Below are positions 1-5,530 of a DNA stretch of 11,919 bases, one piece after another. A program made the position numbers and the translations under genes. Origin of the DNA: Pseudomonadota bacterium. Its GTDB lineage: Bacteria > Pseudomonadota > Gammaproteobacteria > Burkholderiales > Burkholderiaceae_C. Positions within the stretch are counted from its first letter, which is position 1; each line of letters opens with the position of its first letter. The notes under the pieces were generated by a model. It did not search any database. It was not told the DNA's origin and worked only from the letters and a program-made list of their open reading frames with translations. Location: positions 1 through 11,919 of the forward strand of contig JAEYPG010000435.1 of NCBI GenBank assembly GCA_023410975.1, in the 5' to 3' direction.

Positions 1-934
1 CGGGAGGCGCGGCGGGCGGCGTGGGCGCCACGACCACGTCCTCCACGTCCATCAGCACTGGTTCGACAAGGTCCATGGGCTTCACGGGCGCGGCGCGCCG
101 GCGGGCCGGGCGCGGCGGAGCCTCCTCGGCAGCGGCGGCTGGCGGCTCTTCCTGCAGCGGCGGATCGATGCGGATCGAATGCGCTTCCTGGCCCTCGCGC
201 GCGGCGCGGCCCTCACGCTCGCGCTGGCGCTGGGCGCGGCGGCCGGCCAGACGGTCCAGCGTGCCTTCGACGGTCTGGCGCACGCCCTCCGACAGGCCTT
301 CCACGACGCCGCCGATGCGGTCGGCCAGCGCCACCCACGAGAAGCGCAGCGCAAGCCCCAGGCCCAGCACCAGCGCCACGATCCAGGCCACGCCCGATCC
401 GGCAAAGCCGAGCCATTTCAGGCTCCAGGGGCCCAGCAGGTAGCCCAGCACGCCCCCGGCATGTCCGGGCAGCCCGGACTCCCAGCGGTACAGCCGCGTC
501 CACTCCAGCGCGCAGCTCGCGGCCATCAGCAGCACCACGCCCAGGCAGAACGCCAGCCGACGCGGTGGCGGTCCCCCCTCCCCCCGCAGCAGCCGCGCCA
601 GCGTGCCCAGCCACAGCCGCACGCCGATGACGGGCAGCCACCACACGGACCAGCCGAACAGGAACAGGCCCAGGTCGGCCGCCCAGGCGCCGAGCAGGCC
701 GACCTGGTTGTTCACCAGGGGACGACCGTCGCCGGAAGTGGAAAATCCCGGATCGGCACCGTCGTGCGTGATCAGCGCCAGCAGGCCGAGCAGCCCCAGG
801 ATCGCGCCGCCCGTGAGCCACAGCTGCGTGCGCCAACGGGGCGGCGCAGGCAGCGTGGTTTCGGTGGACGCGCCGGGGCGACGCCGGTAGGTGTTGGAAG
901 GGGACTCGTTGAGGGAACCCAGCGGAAAGCTCAT
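1..934 (-). CDS. ftsK: DNA translocase FtsK, N-terminal part (cut by window edge)
   Basis: FtsK anchors at the division septum and pumps DNA to resolve chromosome dimers and clear the closing septum. Only about 311 N-terminal residues are visible; the frame is open to base 1, so the linker and the motor domain with its Walker motifs lie outside the window. After a short polar N-terminus (MSFPLGSLNES) come several hydrophobic segments typical of the FtsK membrane domain. These include one around QLWLTGGAILGLLGLLALI, one around LGLFLFGWSVWWLPVIGV, one around LAFCLGVVLLMAASCALEW and one around GVAWIVALVLGLGLALRF. A charged, Pro/Ala/Glu-rich stretch follows, as expected of the FtsK linker. The start at 934 is the first Met of the frame; its Shine-Dalgarno is poor (GGGG directly against the ATG). 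Identification rests on membrane-domain pattern plus the nearby trxB, so it is strong but not proven by the motor. Confidence 0.85.
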   Translation of the reverse strand, partial: MSFPLGSLNESPSNTYRRRPGASTETTLPAPPRWRTQLWLTGGAILGLLGLLALITHDGADPGFSTSGDGRPLVNNQVGLLGAWAADLGLFLFGWSVWWLPVIGVRLWLGTLARLLRGEGGPPPRRLAFCLGVVLLMAASCALEWTRLYRWESGLPGHAGGVLGYLLGPWSLKWLGFAGSGVAWIVALVLGLGLALRFSWVALADRIGGVVEGLSEGVRQTVEGTLDRLAGRRAQRQREREGRAAREGQEAHSIRIDPPLQEEPPAAAAEEAPPRPARRRAAPVKPMDLVEPVLMDVEDVVVAPTPPAAPP

Positions 935-1060
935 CCCCGAATTGTGGCCCGGCCGCCTCGCCCTATTACCGCGCTCACCACCAGATACGTTCAGCACGTG
1001 GCACGGCCGGCCCGTGCGGCAGCGCCTACGCCCGGGGCGACACGGGTGGCCGGCTGGCCG

Positions 1061-1146
1061 CGTCAGGGCGTCAGGGCGTCAGGGCGTCAGAGCGTCAGAG
1101 CGTCAGAGCGTCAGAGCGTCAGGGCGTCAGGGCGTCAGGGCGTCAG
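1061..1146. repeat. 8-bp tandem repeat array (CGTCAGGG/CGTCAGAG, 10.75 copies)
   Basis: Ten complete 8-bp units and a six-base partial unit lie head to tail with no spacers. Their order is three CGTCAGGG, four CGTCAGAG, three CGTCAGGG, then CGTCAG. On the minus strand every unit contains TGA, and the last partial unit supplies the stop codon of the Crp-like gene (TCA at 1143-1145). The array fills much of the 208-bp gap between that gene and ftsK, both transcribed leftward. The rest of the gap (935-1060) holds a short GC hairpin, GCACGG-N5-CCGTGC at 1001-1017, without a T-run, and no convincing promoter. Because 8 is not a multiple of 3, each plus-strand frame reads through it as an 8-residue peptide repeat; I regard that as an artefact, not a gene. 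Confidence 0.97.
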
Positions 1147-1814
1147 TCGGCCAGCAACCGATCCTTGAGGACGACGGCGCCGCTTTCCTGCGTCTCGATC
1201 ATCCCGCGCTCTTCCAGGTCCTTCATGACGCGGCTGACCATCTCGCGGGAGGCGCCCACGACCTTGGCCATGTCCTGGCGCGAGACCTTGCCGCGGATCA
1301 CCTTCACGCCGTTGTCGTCCTCGGCCATGTCCAGCAGCGTGCGCGCCACGCGGCCGTACACGTCCAGCAGCGCCAGCGACTCGATCTGGCGGTCGGCATT
1401 GCGCAGCCGCGCCACCAGGCCGCGCAGAATCGCGTAGGCTAGGCTCGATCCTTCGGGCAGACAGCGCGCGAACTCCTGGCGGCCCAGGATCAGCATGTCG
1501 GTCTGCACCTCGGCGCGCACAGTGGCGGAATGGGGTTCGTTGTCGATGAGACTCATCTCGCCCACGTAGTCCCCGGACTGCAGCACGGCGAGGATCACCT
1601 CGCGCCCGCGCGCATCGGCGGTGAGCACCCGCGCCCGGCCGTTGAGCAGGATGAACAGCGCATTGCTCTTGCGGCCCTGCTCCACCACCAGCTCACCGCG
1701 CCGGAAGCGTCGCTTCACGACGCTGTCGGCAATGGTCTGCGCCTGCTCGGTGGTCAACAGCGAGAACAGCGGCACCCGACGGATCAGGTCCAGGTTCGAC
1801 AGCAGCAGCGACAT
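1143..1814 (-). CDS. Crp/Fnr-family transcriptional regulator (non-canonical ligand pocket)
   Basis: A 223-residue DNA-binding regulator, close to the usual Crp length (E. coli Crp is 210). An N-terminal cyclic-nucleotide-binding-like beta-roll (about residues 15-120) carries GEMSLIDNE at 85-93. A dimerisation helix with LALLDVYGRVARTLL (147-161) and a C-terminal winged helix-turn-helix (about 170-216) follow. The recognition helix SREMVSR (189-195) keeps the Arg, Glu and Arg that in Crp read TGTGA half-sites. Glu86 matches Crp Glu72, but Crp Arg82 is His95 here and the Crp Thr127/Ser128 pair is Ala/Asp, so classical cAMP sensing is doubtful. There is one cysteine (C118) and no Fnr-type iron-sulfur cluster. 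Start 1814 is chosen because GAAAGG lies six bases upstream; ATG 1820 would abut it, and the frame upstream to 2018 looks non-coding. It is divergent from trxB; the target genes cannot be told from here. Confidence 0.9.
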   Translation of the reverse strand: MSLLLSNLDLIRRVPLFSLLTTEQAQTIADSVVKRRFRRGELVVEQGRKSNALFILLNGRARVLTADARGREVILAVLQSGDYVGEMSLIDNEPHSATVRAEVQTDMLILGRQEFARCLPEGSSLAYAILRGLVARLRNADRQIESLALLDVYGRVARTLLDMAEDDNGVKVIRGKVSRQDMAKVVGASREMVSRVMKDLEERGMIETQESGAVVLKDRLLAD

Positions 1815-1870
1815 CGGCATCCTTTCAAGAAACGGCGCCACGACGGCTCGTGCGCCATGCGTGAGGCCAC

Positions 1871-1886
1871 AGTGTGATGACTCACT
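1871..1886. promoter_or_regulatory. Candidate Crp-type operator in the regulator/trxB divergent region
   Basis: AGTGTGATGACTCACT has the GTG-N8-CAC geometry of Crp sites (consensus TGTGA-N6-TCACA); the right half TCACT matches four of five bases and the left half AGTGT keeps GTG. The dyad extends one base outward on each side (CAGTG-N8-CACTG, 1870-1887). It lies 57-72 bases upstream of the regulator's ATG, in the 207-bp gap between divergent genes. A second dyad, CCACT-N6-AGTGG, follows at 1897-1912, and CACTGCA is repeated directly at 1883-1889 and 1898-1904. The regulator's recognition helix fits such half-sites, so autoregulation is plausible but inferred. I could not assign clear -35/-10 pairs for either gene. 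Confidence 0.4.
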
Positions 1887-2021
1887 GCAGAATCCACCAC
1901 TGCACCTAGTGGCTATTGTGGCGTTTGAGAAGACCAAATTCCGGTGCCAGCGCGACATGTCAGACTTCGCGCCCGGGGGCGGCCGTGCGCGCCGCACCGG
2001 ACTCCAAGAAAACCCCACGCC

Positions 2022-2978
2022 ATGAATGACAGCACCCTACATGCCCAGGTTCTGATCCTGGGCTCCGGCCCCGCCGGCTACACCGCCGCCATCTACGCTG
2101 CGCGCGCCAACCTCAAGCCCGTGCTGGTGACGGGCATGGCCCAGGGCGGCCAGCTCATGACCACCACCGAAGTGGACAACTGGCCCGCTGACGTCGCCGG
2201 CGTGATGGGTCCGGACCTGATGCAGCGGTTCCAGCAGCATGCCGAGCGCTTCAACACGCAGATCGTGTTCGACCACATCAACGCGGTGGACTTCAGCCGC
2301 CGCCCGTTCACGCTCAAGGGCGACTCGGGCACCTACACCTGCGACACGCTCGTCATCGCTACAGGTGCCAGCGCCAAGTACCTGGGCCTGCCCAGCGAAG
2401 AGGCGTTCATGGGCCGCGGCGTCTCGGGCTGCGCCACCTGCGACGGCTTCTTCTACCGCGACCAGGAAGCCTGTGTGGTCGGCGGCGGCAACACGGCGGT
2501 GGAGGATGCGCTCTACCTCTCCAACATCGCCGCCAAGGTCCATCTGATCCACCGCCGCGACAAGTTCCGCGCCGAGCCCATCCTCGTGGACAAGGTCATG
2601 GAGAAGGTGGCCGCCGGCAAGATCGAACTGCACCTGTGGCACACGTTGGATGAAGTGCTGGGCGACCAGAGCGGCGTCACCGGCGTGCGGCTGCGCAATG
2701 CGCAGGACGGCACGACCAAGGAGCTGAAGCTGCAGGGCGTATTCATCGCCGTGGGCCACCAGCCCAACACGCAGATCTTCGAAGGTCAGCTGGAGATGAA
2801 GGATGGCTACATCCTTACCCGCAACGGCTCCGAAGGCTTTGCCACCATGACCAGCGTGCCCGGTGTGTTCGCTGCCGGCGACGTGCAGGACCATGTCTAT
2901 CGCCAAGCCATCACCAGTGCCGGCACCGGCTGCATGGCGGCCCTGGACGCGCAGCGCTTCCTGGAACAGCAGTCCTGA
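2022..2978 (+). CDS. trxB: Thioredoxin reductase (thioredoxin-disulfide reductase)
   Basis: Cytoplasmic flavoenzyme that uses NADPH to reduce thioredoxin. At 318 residues it is close to the E. coli length. The FAD-binding motif GSGPAGYTAAIYAARA is near the N-terminus. The redox-active pair is C137-A-T-C140, followed by the NADPH-binding motif VVGGGNTAVEDALYLS. The second FAD motif, GVFAAGDVQDHVYRQ, is near the C-terminus. All key residues are present, so it should be active. The start MNDSTLHAQ is chosen over the longer frame from 1944, because the extra Arg/Pro-rich residues are not family-like and they overlap the presumed promoter. The ribosome-binding site is weak (AAGAA at 2006-2010). 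It is divergent from the Crp-like gene and appears monocistronic, with rpmB having its own promoter 105 bases downstream. Confidence 0.97.
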   Translation: MNDSTLHAQVLILGSGPAGYTAAIYAARANLKPVLVTGMAQGGQLMTTTEVDNWPADVAGVMGPDLMQRFQQHAERFNTQIVFDHINAVDFSRRPFTLKGDSGTYTCDTLVIATGASAKYLGLPSEEAFMGRGVSGCATCDGFFYRDQEACVVGGGNTAVEDALYLSNIAAKVHLIHRRDKFRAEPILVDKVMEKVAAGKIELHLWHTLDEVLGDQSGVTGVRLRNAQDGTTKELKLQGVFIAVGHQPNTQIFEGQLEMKDGYILTRNGSEGFATMTSVPGVFAAGDVQDHVYRQAITSAGTGCMAALDAQRFLEQQS

Positions 2979-3010
2979 AGAAAAACCCCACGGCGGCCGG
3001 CCTGGAGCCT

Positions 3011-3038
3011 GCCTCGCCGTGCGGAACGAGGCGATTTC
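3011..3038 (+). terminator. Weak candidate terminator of trxB
   Basis: GCCTCG (3011-3016) pairs with CGAGGC (3027-3032), followed by GATTTCCC. The stem is only six pairs and the T-run is poor. It is the best hairpin directly after the trxB stop (2978), but the dyad at 3050-3071 may serve equally well. Confidence 0.3.
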
Positions 3039-3049
3039 CCGCCACGGTT

Positions 3050-3071
3050 CAAGCCCTCGCAGCAGGGCTTG
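3050..3071. promoter_or_regulatory. Perfect 8-bp dyad just upstream of the rpmB -10 element
   Basis: CAAGCCCT-CGCAGC-AGGGCTTG is a perfect inverted repeat. Its right arm covers the place where a -35 box would stand relative to TATAAT at 3084. It could be the RNA hairpin that ends trxB transcription (GTTTG follows, not a real T-run), or a protein-binding site acting on the rpmB promoter. The sequence alone does not decide between these. Confidence 0.45.
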
Positions 3072-3083
3072 GCCGTTTGTGGC

Positions 3084-3089
3084 TATAAT
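3084..3089 (+). promoter_or_regulatory. -10 element of the rpmB-rpmG promoter
   Basis: An exact sigma-70 TATAAT, GC-rich afterwards, with transcription expected from about 3096. No recognisable -35 stands 16-18 bases upstream (that stretch is the right arm of a dyad), and TG is one base out of place for an extended -10. The promoter may therefore need an upstream factor. Confidence 0.65.
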
Positions 3090-3109
3090 CGCCGTCTTTG
3101 CCGAGAAGT

Positions 3110-3196
3110 GGCTCGCCTGTGGCTCCTGGATCTCCCGATCCGGACATCGGCGCGAGCCCTCGAAGGGTGTGCATCAGGGGGCTGGGCCAAGCCTGA
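3110..3196 (+). promoter_or_regulatory. Structured 5' leader of rpmB mRNA
   Basis: If transcription begins near 3096, the leader is about 180 nt, long for two ribosomal-protein genes. It can fold into a stacked hairpin. GGCTCGC (3110-3116) pairs with GCGAGCC (3152-3158). Inside, TCC (3124-3126) pairs with GGA (3142-3144) and GGATC (3128-3132) with GATCC (3137-3141), with T3127 bulged and loop TCCC. A second hairpin at 3174-3196 pairs TCA/TGA and GGCT/AGCC. I do not recognise a known riboswitch. Autogenous control by L28 or L33 would be a natural role, but that is inference. Confidence 0.4.
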
Positions 3197-3273
3197 CCCA
3201 TGGATGGGCTGAAGTTGCCGGTCTCCTGCGCTGCGCACCGCTCCCGAAATCCGAGAGAAAGTGGAGAAGCGTC

Positions 3274-3507
3274 ATGGCACGCGTCTGTCAAGTCACGGGC
3301 AAGCGCCCGATGGTGGGGAATAACGTCTCCCACGCCAACAACAAAACCAAGCGTCGCTTCCTGCCGAACCTGCAGTACCGTCGCTTCTGGATGGAGAGCG
3401 AGAACCGCTTCATCCGCCTGCGCGTCTCCAACGCCGCGCTGCGCCTGATCGACAAGGTCGGCATCGACCAGGTCGTCGCCGACCTGCGCGCCAAGGGCGA
3501 GCTGTAA
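3274..3507 (+). CDS. rpmB: 50S ribosomal protein L28
   Basis: A 77-residue large-subunit protein that aligns end to end with E. coli L28. It starts MARVCQVTGKRPMVGNN, has the basic KTKRRFLPNLQYRRFW segment, and ends ADLRAKGEL. Only one cysteine (C5) is present, so this is the zinc-free form without CXXC pairs. GGAG at 3263-3266 lies seven bases before the ATG. It is the first gene of a two-gene operon with rpmG, 29 bases apart, the usual bacterial pairing. Confidence 0.98.
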   Translation: MARVCQVTGKRPMVGNNVSHANNKTKRRFLPNLQYRRFWMESENRFIRLRVSNAALRLIDKVGIDQVVADLRAKGEL

Positions 3508-3536
3508 TCAGCCGCCGCAACCACTAGGAGCACATC

Positions 3537-3707
3537 ATGGCCACCAAAGGCGGACGCGAAAAGATCAAGCTGGAATCGACGGCCGGCACGGGTCACTTCT
3601 ACACGACCAACAAGAACAAGAAGACGACGCCCGAAAAGCTCGAATTCATGAAGTTCGACCCCAAGGCGCGTAAGCACGTCCTGTACAAGGAAATCAAGCT
3701 GAAGTGA
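3537..3707 (+). CDS. rpmG: 50S ribosomal protein L33
   Basis: A 56-residue large-subunit protein with the family core REKIKLESTAGTGHFYTT, then NKNKKTTPEKLEFMKFDP and the C-terminus HVLYKEIKLK. It has no cysteine, so it is the zinc-independent paralogue type that does not need zinc for folding. TAGGAG at 3525-3530 lies six bases before the ATG, a good ribosome-binding site. It is co-transcribed with rpmB and followed 21 bases later by a strong intrinsic terminator. Confidence 0.98.
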   Translation: MATKGGREKIKLESTAGTGHFYTTNKNKKTTPEKLEFMKFDPKARKHVLYKEIKLK

Positions 3708-3728
3708 CCTGCCCAGGTCCACGCACGA

Positions 3729-3757
3729 AAGGCCCGCAACAGCGGGCCTTTTCTTTT
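3729..3757 (+). terminator. Intrinsic terminator of rpmB-rpmG
   Basis: Perfect 9-bp stem AAGGCCCGC / GCGGGCCTT with loop AACA, running into TTTTCTTTT. It begins 21 bases after the rpmG stop. Confidence 0.93.
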
Positions 3758-3786
3758 GGGGGTGCCCCGTCCTGCCCAGCGTTGAC

Positions 3787-3812
3787 ACCTTTGCCTTCCG
3801 GAAGGGAAAGGT
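3787..3812. repeat. 26-bp palindrome with one mismatch
   Basis: ACCTTTGCCTTCC is followed directly by GGAAGGGAAAGGT, its reverse complement except for one base (G3793 opposite G3806). It lies 30 bases past the rpmG terminator and runs into the transposase fragment. It could be a relic of an insertion-element end or a back-up hairpin; no flanking target duplication was seen. Confidence 0.7.
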
Positions 3813-3995
3813 GCAATGGAATCGAGGATTAAGCGCACTTCAACGCGACTGCACGCTGGGCTTCAAGCTGGCCGCAGTCGAGCGGGCGGAAAAGGGCGAG
3901 CTGACCTGCAAGCAGGCCCAGGCCAAGTACGGCATCCAGGACCGTTGACGGTGCTGAGCTGGCTGCGGCGTTATGGGCGTCTGGGCTGGGGAGCT
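3808..3995 (+). pseudogene. Frameshifted IS3-type transposase OrfA fragment (helix-turn-helix part)
   Basis: One frame reads QWNRGLSALQRDCTLGF, then KLAAVERAEKGELTCKQAQ and AKYGIQDR, and stops at TGA 3946-3948. The next frame continues directly with TVLSWLRRYGRLGW. Joined, they resemble the N-terminal helix-turn-helix of IS3-group OrfA proteins. The family commonly has a Gln-Gly-Arg-Ser-Thr-Val-Leu type junction, so one missing base (CGTTGACGG where CGTTCGACGG is expected) explains the shift. No start codon is clear, nothing of the catalytic OrfB is present, and after about 3995 the sequence runs into the next terminator. It is a dead remnant between convergent transcription units. The IS3 assignment is from memory of the family, not from a search. 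Confidence 0.65.
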
Positions 3996-4035
3996 GCGGC
4001 AGCATCGGCAGCCATGCCCATGGACAAGCGCCCAA

Positions 4036-4063
4036 GAAAAAGCCCGCGCGAGCGGGCTTTTCT
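4036..4063 (-). terminator. Terminator downstream of the desaturase gene, possibly bidirectional
   Basis: GCCCGC-GCGA-GCGGGC is flanked by AAAA and TTTT, giving a 10-bp stem. Read leftward it ends in TTTTTCTT, 23 bases past the desaturase stop. Read rightward it also has a short T-run, so it may block read-through from the transposase side. Confidence 0.88.
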
Positions 4064-4085
4064 GCACTTGGAACCAGAAGGGACG

Positions 4086-5309
4086 TCAGGCGTGCACGGC
4101 GCGAAGCTTGCGGGAGAAGTCCTGCAGCGCGGCGATGCCGCTTTCCTCAGCGCGATGGCACCAGGCCTGCAGGTCCAGCACCAGCTGCTCGGCGGAGACG
4201 TTGGTACGGGTCCAGAGCTGGCGCAACTCCTCGCGCATCACCACCAGCTTGGTCAGCGCCGGGCTGGAGGACAGCGCGCGCTCCATTTGCGGCTTCACGG
4301 CGCTGGGTATCTTGTCGTCGTCACGGTGCAGCCAGCGCTTGGCCACGCTCAGCTCGGCCCACTTGGCCGTGTTCTGCGCACCCTGCGCCTTCAGATGTTC
4401 CAGCTCGGCGGCACAGGCTCGCTTGAGCTCCTTGCCGTAGCGCGCCATCACTTCGTAGCGATTGGCAATGATGGCTTCCAGCGTCTTGCCGTCGGCCACC
4501 GGCTTGACGGCACCCAGCTTCATCTGCGGCGCGGTCTTGCGCACCTTGGCCAGCCCCAGCATCTCCAGTGCGCGGATGTAACCCCAACCGATGTCGAACT
4601 CAAAAGGCTTGATCGAGAACTTGGCCGAGGTCGGATAGGTGTGGTGGTTGTTGTGCAGCTCTTCCCCGCCGATGACGATGCCCCAGGGCGAGACGTTGGT
4701 GGAGGCGTCGGGCGCTTCGAAGTTGCGGTAGCCCCAGTAGTGGCCGATGCCGTTGATGATCCCGGCGGCGTTGATGGGGATCCACAGCATCTGCACCGCC
4801 CACACCGACAAGCCGATGGCGCCGAACAGCGCCACGTTGATGATCAGCATCAGCGACACGCCCAGCGCGCTGTGGCGGGTGTAGAGGTTGCGCTCGATCC
4901 AGTCGTCGGGGGTGTTGTGCCCGTACTTCTTCATCGTCTCGGGCACCTTGGCCTCGGCGCGGTAGAGCTCGGCGCCCTGCAGCAGCACGGTCTTGATGCC
5001 GCGCGTCTGCGGGCTGTGCGGGTCTTCCTCGGTCTCGCACTTGGCGTGGTGCTTGCGGTGGATGGCCACCCACTGCTTGGTCACCATGCCGGTGGTCATC
5101 CACAGCCAGAAGCGGAAGAAGTGCGCCGGCAGCGGATGCAGGTCCAGCGCCCGGTGGGCCTGCGAGCGGTGCAGGAAGATCGTCACGGACAGGATCGTCA
5201 CGTGCGTCACCGCCAGCGTGTACAGCAGCACTTGCCACCAACTGGCCTTCGTCAGGCCATAAGCCAGCCACTGCAACAGCGCGTCGCGCACCACCAAAAG
5301 TTCGTTCAT
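4086..5309 (-). CDS. Membrane fatty-acid desaturase (acyl-CoA delta-9 type)
   Basis: A 407-residue di-iron membrane enzyme expected to introduce a double bond into saturated acyl chains and so adjust membrane fluidity. The three histidine boxes are intact: H47-RSQA-H52, H84-RK-H87-H88 and H219-NN-H222-H223; the extra family histidine H190 lies in GIGHYWGYRNFE. Hydrophobic segments surround LLYTLAVTHVTILSVTIF near the N-terminus and SLMLIINVALFGAIGLSV at about 152-169. The core ends near residue 260; a polar, helical tail of about 145 residues follows, as I recall for proteobacterial relatives such as Pseudomonas DesB. It is the last of three leftward genes; the 221-bp upstream gap carries its own -10 and a possible operator, so separate regulation is likely. 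Substrate (acyl-CoA versus phospholipid) is not decided by the sequence. Confidence 0.92.
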   Translation of the reverse strand: MNELLVVRDALLQWLAYGLTKASWWQVLLYTLAVTHVTILSVTIFLHRSQAHRALDLHPLPAHFFRFWLWMTTGMVTKQWVAIHRKHHAKCETEEDPHSPQTRGIKTVLLQGAELYRAEAKVPETMKKYGHNTPDDWIERNLYTRHSALGVSLMLIINVALFGAIGLSVWAVQMLWIPINAAGIINGIGHYWGYRNFEAPDASTNVSPWGIVIGGEELHNNHHTYPTSAKFSIKPFEFDIGWGYIRALEMLGLAKVRKTAPQMKLGAVKPVADGKTLEAIIANRYEVMARYGKELKRACAAELEHLKAQGAQNTAKWAELSVAKRWLHRDDDKIPSAVKPQMERALSSSPALTKLVVMREELRQLWTRTNVSAEQLVLDLQAWCHRAEESGIAALQDFSRKLRAVHA

Positions 5310-5345
5310 GTGTCCAAGCCTCGCGCCCCCAATCGGGCGGCGCGA

Positions 5346-5351
5346 ATTTTA
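5346..5351 (-). promoter_or_regulatory. Candidate -10 element of the desaturase gene
   Basis: TAAAAT on the minus strand, in the context CCCGTAAAATTCGCGCC, stands 36 bases before the ATG at 5309. No convincing -35 stands 16-18 bases upstream. Confidence 0.42.
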
Positions 5352-5396
5352 CGGGGGTGATCCCTGATGGCGGCCTACGGCGCTGCATTGGCCTTG

Positions 5397-5415
5397 GATT
5401 TGCGTACCACAAATC
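5397..5415. promoter_or_regulatory. Candidate operator upstream of the desaturase
   Basis: GATTTG-N7-CAAATC is a perfect 6-bp inverted repeat centred at 5406, AT-richer than its surroundings, about 46-64 bases upstream of the candidate -10. The form would suit a dimeric repressor or activator of lipid genes. No regulator is encoded nearby, so the factor is unknown. Confidence 0.35.
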
Positions 5416-5464
5416 ACACGGCTCAAGCCGCACCCCCCGGCCTGCCAACGCTTCGGCACCCTGC

Positions 5465-5520
5465 GCCGCATCAAGAAGATGCGGCAGGCCGAGTGCCCGC
5501 GAGGCGCCGTTTTCGGCGCC
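5465..5520 (-). terminator. Two GC hairpins after the methyltransferase stop, no T-run
   Basis: Leftward of the stop codon (5531), GGCGCC stems at 5503-5509/5514-5520 enclose four bases. GCCGCATC at 5465-5472 pairs with GATGCGGC at 5478-5485 across a 5-base loop. Neither is followed by T residues on the minus strand, so intrinsic termination is doubtful. They may protect the mRNA 3' end or precede factor-dependent termination. Confidence 0.35.
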
Positions 5521-5530
5521 GGCCGTCGCT

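Noticed and set aside
1061..1146. CRISPR array
   Set aside because: Units of 8 bp are contiguous, with no spacers and no cas genes nearby.
1068..1442. Plus-strand open frames through the 8-bp array encoding an 8-residue peptide repeat
   Set aside because: The frames are open only because the repeat and the antisense of the Crp-like gene lack stops; there is no ribosome-binding site and no family-like sequence.
3781..3787. TTGACA as a promoter -35 before the transposase fragment
   Set aside because: The hexamer is exact (3782-3787), but no -10-like sequence stands 16-18 bases downstream and the gene behind it is broken.
3816..5360. Long plus-strand open frame over the desaturase gene
   Set aside because: It is antisense to a gene with all three histidine boxes and its protein is His/Gln/Arg-rich, as expected of a GC-rich shadow frame. 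Only its first ~60 codons hold real relic sequence (the transposase fragment).
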